Virus record (IMG/VR): IMGVR_UViG_3300047443_000169
Coordinates: 1 to 23,510 of that record
Direction: 5' to 3' (one strand)
DNA length: 23,510 nucleotides
Source: a virus
Part shown: positions 20,504 through 23,510 of the stretch, in pieces
Numbering within the stretch: position 1 is the first letter of the stretch
Layout: each line of letters begins with the position of its first letter
Program-made: the position numbers and the translations under genes
The notes under the pieces: model-generated
The model's input: the letters and a program-made list of their open reading frames with translations, nothing else
Told to the model about the DNA's origin: nothing
The model's database searches: none

Positions 20504-20976
20504 CGGCCCGCAAGACCACCCCCGCCCACGAGTCGTGGGACGAGTTCTGGGCCGAGGTCTCGCCGGGCCGTGCGGAGGTCATCCGCGGCGTCGAGGTGCA
20601 GGTGCCCAGCGACATGCCGCTGGCCGTGGAGAGACGCATCCAGGAGCTGCGCGAGTCGTCCGCCGAGGAGGACATCGCTGAGCTGCTCCAGATGCTCTTC
20701 GGGGTGGACGTGCTGAACCGGTGGCGTGAGAACGGCATGGGTCTCCAGGAGCTCCAGACCGTTCTCACCTGGGGCATCGCGCAGGCCTCCGGTACGGGCA
20801 TGTCGTTCGCTGAGGCGTACGAGCTGGTCCTCGCGGGAGATGGCGAGGGAAAACCGCTGGGCCCGAAGGGGCCGAACCGAGCCGCCAGGCGCGCGCCGTC
20901 CAAGAGCACTGGTGGGCAGTCGAAGCGGACTTCCAGCGCGAGTACGGGCTCGGCCCGCACGAGATCGCGCTCCTGA
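20500..20976 (+). CDS. Tail assembly chaperone, short form (gpG-like)
   Basis: GTG 20500 overlaps the tube stop by four bases. The in-frame product is 158 aa: an acidic/helical first part (SWDEFWAEVSPGRAEVIRGV, then IAELLQMLFGVDVLNRWRENGMGLQELQTVLTWGIAQ, and EAYELVLAGDGEGK). The last 40 residues, after the slip site, are Ser/Arg/Thr-rich without folded pattern, as expected for the short form in phages that use a frameshift. The two forms together guide the tape measure and tube assembly in lambda-like tails. Confidence 0.85.
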   Translation: MTARKTTPAHESWDEFWAEVSPGRAEVIRGVEVQVPSDMPLAVERRIQELRESSAEEDIAELLQMLFGVDVLNRWRENGMGLQELQTVLTWGIAQASGTGMSFAEAYELVLAGDGEGKPLGPKGPNRAARRAPSKSTGGQSKRTSSASTGSARTRSRS

Positions 20977-21101
20977 GCCGACGCCGCTTCTACGTCCTGC
21001 TTGGCGGTCTGAGCCCCGAGGCGATGTTCAGGCGCGTTGTTGGCGATGAGCTGACGATCATCGACGACCCCGACCAGATCCGGGCCGCCCTGCGGTCCTG
21101 A
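20500..21101 (+). CDS. Tail assembly chaperone, frameshifted long form (gpGT-like)
   Basis: Ribosomes that slip back one base at 20847-20853 read on from 20853 in the -1 frame to TGA at 21099-21101. This gives about 200 aa: 118 shared residues and 82 new ones. The new part has TAGPEGAEPSRQARAVQEHW then WAVEADFQREYGLGPHEI, and FYVLLGGLSPEAMFRRVVGD, a helical domain of the gpT type with the usual W-x-V-E-A-D-F pattern. No good start exists inside the -1 frame until deep inside, so translation depends on frameshift. Frameshift rate cannot be read from sequence. Confidence 0.82.
20847..20853 (+). promoter_or_regulatory. -1 frameshift slippery site GGGAAAA
   Basis: In the zero frame the site reads G GGA AAA, which fits the X XXY YYZ rule; the -1 reading is GGG AAA. 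It lies 42 codons before the zero-frame stop. The lambda site is G GGA AAG, one base different. No pseudoknot was scored. Confidence 0.85.
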
Positions 21102-21129
21102 CCCAGCACGCGGACGGGGGTGTACAGGG

Positions 21130-23510
21130 GTGGCCCTCAACATCGGCGAGCTGGTCGGGTTCATCCGTGCGGACGACTCCGGCATGCGCCGCGGTCTGTC
21201 CGATGCGGAACTACGCATGCGCGGCTTCGCCCGCGACGCCGAGGGCCGCCTGCGTCACCTCGACGGCCGCTTCGCCAACACGGGCGAACTGGCCGCGCTC
21301 GGCCTGCGCCAGGGCACCGACGAGGGCCACCGGTTCAGTCTCTCCCTGGGCCGGATCGCAGGCATGGTGGGCGGACTCGGTGGGGTAGCGGCCTCGGTCG
21401 GCCGGATCGCCGCGATGCTCGGCACTGCGGTTCCGGCCGCTGCCGGCCTGGTGGCGACGCTGGCCAACATCGTCCCGGCGGCTGGAGTGGGCGTCACGGC
21501 GATGCTGGCGCTGAAGCAGGCCACGCTCGCCGTGAAGCTCGGCACCCAGGGCATGGACGCCGCCCTGAAGCTGGCTCTCGACCCGGACAAGGCCGAGGAG
21601 TTCGAGAAGGCCCTTGAGAAGCTGTCCCCGGAGGCTCGCCAGTTCGCGCGAGCGGTCCGCGGCCTCGGCCCCGAGTTCCGCAAGTTGCAGCAGGACGTCC
21701 AGGACGAGCTGTTCCGGGGCCTGGCGGAGAACCTGGAGCGCACCGCCAAGGTCGTGTTGCCGGTGTTGCGGCGCGAACTGGTCAACACCTCGCTGGCGTT
21801 GGGGGACATGGCCGCCGGCGCGATGGGCGCGGCCCGGGACCTGGCGGAGAACGGCACGCTGGGCAAGGCCATGGGCTCGGCGTCCATGGGCCTGCGCAAC
21901 TTGTCTGGGCTTCCCAGCATCGTGGTTACGGCGCTGGGGCAGATCGCTGCGGCGGCGGGCCCCAGCTTCGAGGGGCTGACTGCGGCGGCTGCCCACTCGG
22001 CCAACCAGATCGGCCAGAAGCTGGGTGATGCGTTCGAATCGGGCCGGATGCAGGAGGCCATCCAGAACGCGATCGACCTGCTCGGCGACATCGTCGATGT
22101 CGGCATGAACGTCGGCGAGATTCTGGGCTCGGTCTTCTCTGCGGCGCAGGTCTCCGGCGGCGGGTTCATCGGCACCCTCCAGGAAATCACAGGCGCCTTG
22201 GCGGACGCGTTCGCGTCCCCGGCCGTACAGCAGGGCCTCCAGGCGCTGTTCCAGACCATGGCGACGGTGGCGCAGACCGTGGCGCCGCTGCTCGGCCAGG
22301 CGCTCGCCGTCATTGCGCCGGTCCTCTCGGAGCTCGGACCCCCGGTCCAGATCCTGGTCAAGGCCCTCGGGAGCGCCCTGTCCCCGATCATTGAGGCACT
22401 GGCGCCTGTCCTGGAAGGCGCGGCGAGCGCGGTCGGAATTCTCGTCGAGGCGATCTCCCCGCTGCTGCCGGTCGTCGGCGAGCTGGTCGCCGCGCTGCTG
22501 CCCGCCCTCACCCCGATCCTGGACGCGATCTCTGACGTCTTCGCCGCCCTGGCGCCTGTCGTCGAGGAGGTCGCGGGCATCCTCCAGGACACTCTGTCGC
22601 CGATTCTGGCGACCCTGCCCGGGATCATCGAGCCGATCGTGCAGCTTCTCGCCGCCCGGCTGATTTTCTTCCTTCAGTTCCTGGGTGATCTGCTCGTCGC
22701 GCTAGGCCCGACGTTGGTCATCCTCGGTGAGGCCTTCGGTGAGCTGCTGGTGGCACTGACCCCGGTGATCGAGGCCTTGTCAGGGCTGATCGTCACCGTT
22801 CTTGAAGGACTCATGCCGCTGATCGGGCCGCTGATCGGGTTGATCGGGGGACTCATCGAGATCTTCGCGACCGGTCTGGCCGCGATCATCACGGGCGTCG
22901 TCGTGCCGGTGCTCGAGTTCCTGGGCAAGCTGCTGTCGGGCGACTTCGCAGGCGCGTGGGAGATGGCCAAGGACGCCGCCATGGCGGCTGTGGACTTGAT
23001 CGCAGACGCGGCAGGGATGATCGGACCGATCGTCGCCGACGCAATCGCCGCAGCGGTCAGCTGGCTCACCGGGCTGCCCGGCCGCGCCGCGTCGGCACTC
23101 AGCAGCCTGCCCAGCGCGCTGGGCTCCAAGGCGGCGGCGGCCGGCCGCCAGATGGTGAACGCAACCCGTCAAGGGATCTCGGACGCGATCACCTGGGTGA
23201 AGGGCCTGCCCGGGCGGGCCGCGAAGGCTCTCGGCTCCATCGGCAACGTGCTGCTGGGAGCGGGCAAGGCGCTGATCCGTGGCTTCATCGACGGCATCAG
23301 CTCCATGTTCGGCAGCGTGAAGTCCACACTTGGCGACCTCACCGGCTCACTCACCAGCTGGAAGGGCCCGGAGGACCTCGACAAGCGGATCCTCACTCCC
23401 GCGGGCCGCTCGGTCATCAGAGGTTTCCAGCGCGGTATCACCGACCAGACCCCAGGCCTCCGCCAGCAGCTCCAAGACCTCACCCAGGGCATCCCGGGGA
23501 TGACGGTGCC
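21130..23510 (+). CDS. Tape measure protein, 5' part (runs off the window)
   Basis: GTG 21130 opens a frame that stays open to the window edge, 793 codons so far. GGGGG (21116-21120) is a plausible ribosome binding site. The start, MALNIGELVGFIRADDSGMRRGLSDAEL, is the usual actinophage pattern. Residues about 80-130 are hydrophobic (GRIAGMVGGLGGVAASVGRIA and on), and residues about 375-590 are a long series of amphipathic/hydrophobic repeats rich in 'L-x-P-V/I-L' (APLLGQALAVIAPVL, ALSPIIEALAPVLEG, AISPLLPVVGELV). The end region, SSWKGPEDLDKRILTPAGRSVIRGF-type, matches the C-terminal motif of Streptomyces tape measures. The tape measure sets tail length and is ejected into the host membrane. 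Confidence 0.92.
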   Translation, partial: MALNIGELVGFIRADDSGMRRGLSDAELRMRGFARDAEGRLRHLDGRFANTGELAALGLRQGTDEGHRFSLSLGRIAGMVGGLGGVAASVGRIAAMLGTAVPAAAGLVATLANIVPAAGVGVTAMLALKQATLAVKLGTQGMDAALKLALDPDKAEEFEKALEKLSPEARQFARAVRGLGPEFRKLQQDVQDELFRGLAENLERTAKVVLPVLRRELVNTSLALGDMAAGAMGAARDLAENGTLGKAMGSASMGLRNLSGLPSIVVTALGQIAAAAGPSFEGLTAAAAHSANQIGQKLGDAFESGRMQEAIQNAIDLLGDIVDVGMNVGEILGSVFSAAQVSGGGFIGTLQEITGALADAFASPAVQQGLQALFQTMATVAQTVAPLLGQALAVIAPVLSELGPPVQILVKALGSALSPIIEALAPVLEGAASAVGILVEAISPLLPVVGELVAALLPALTPILDAISDVFAALAPVVEEVAGILQDTLSPILATLPGIIEPIVQLLAARLIFFLQFLGDLLVALGPTLVILGEAFGELLVALTPVIEALSGLIVTVLEGLMPLIGPLIGLIGGLIEIFATGLAAIITGVVVPVLEFLGKLLSGDFAGAWEMAKDAAMAAVDLIADAAGMIGPIVADAIAAAVSWLTGLPGRAASALSSLPSALGSKAAAAGRQMVNATRQGISDAITWVKGLPGRAAKALGSIGNVLLGAGKALIRGFIDGISSMFGSVKSTLGDLTGSLTSWKGPEDLDKRILTPAGRSVIRGFQRGITDQTPGLRQQLQDLTQGIPGMTV

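Noticed and set aside
1-23510. CRISPR array or insertion sequence
   Set aside because: No regularly spaced repeats with unique spacers, and no transposase-like protein or terminal inverted repeats were seen.

Overview
The window is a contiguous stretch of a high-GC (about 70% by eye) siphovirus or prophage genome whose gene families point to Streptomyces or a close actinobacterial relative. The evidence is a WhiB-like regulator, the actinophage replication-initiator family, a DUF2637 membrane protein, heavy GTG/TTG start use, and a full head-to-tail module of the SPP1/HK97 siphovirus type. Only one gene lies on the minus strand. No integrase, repressor, portal-proximal protease or lysis gene lies inside the window, so lytic versus temperate lifestyle cannot be decided here.

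Layout. (1) 80-1199: WhiB-like regulator, a terminator-like hairpin, and an HNH endonuclease with an N-terminal helical region. (2) 1234-4750: early/replication operon with almost continuous ATGA/GTGA stop-start overlaps. It holds a winged-helix replication initiator with six 19-bp iterons inside its coding sequence (probable origin), a zinc-finger protein that may load the helicase, a run of small Cys-rich zinc-binding proteins, a single-stranded DNA-binding protein, a tiny lipoprotein and a 57-aa protein. (3) 4811-7844: a Cys-rich hypothetical, a hairpin terminator, a DEDDh exonuclease and a coupled series of small hypothetical proteins. (4) 7988-9994: four consecutive membrane proteins led by DUF2637, ending in a 31-aa Cys/His microprotein. 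(5) 9995-10212: the largest plain non-coding gap, with a rho-independent terminator and short direct repeats. It is followed by a PASTA-type lipoprotein gene closed by a second terminator, which looks like a moron. (6) 10700-23510: late operon with small and large terminase, a 59-aa protein, portal, MuF-like minor capsid protein, one antisense gene, scaffold, major capsid protein with an inserted domain, a small connector-like protein, a probable decoration protein, four head-tail connector/completion genes, tail tube, tail assembly chaperone pair with a canonical -1 slippery site, and the tape measure protein, which runs off the right edge.

How it fits together: the early block supplies replication initiation (initiator, iterons, putative loader, SSB) and nucleic-acid processing (exonuclease, HNH). 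The late block packages DNA (TerS/TerL/portal), builds the head (scaffold, capsid, MuF) and builds the long non-contractile tail (connectors, tube, G/GT chaperones, tape measure). Early and late blocks point the same way and meet at 9995-10699, so the packaging start (cos or pac) may lie near there; this is inference. The most notable unexplained items are the dual-frame iterons, the terminator-flanked lipoprotein, the antisense gene sharing a CTAG with its neighbour's stop, the DUF2637 membrane cluster and the capsid insertion domain.
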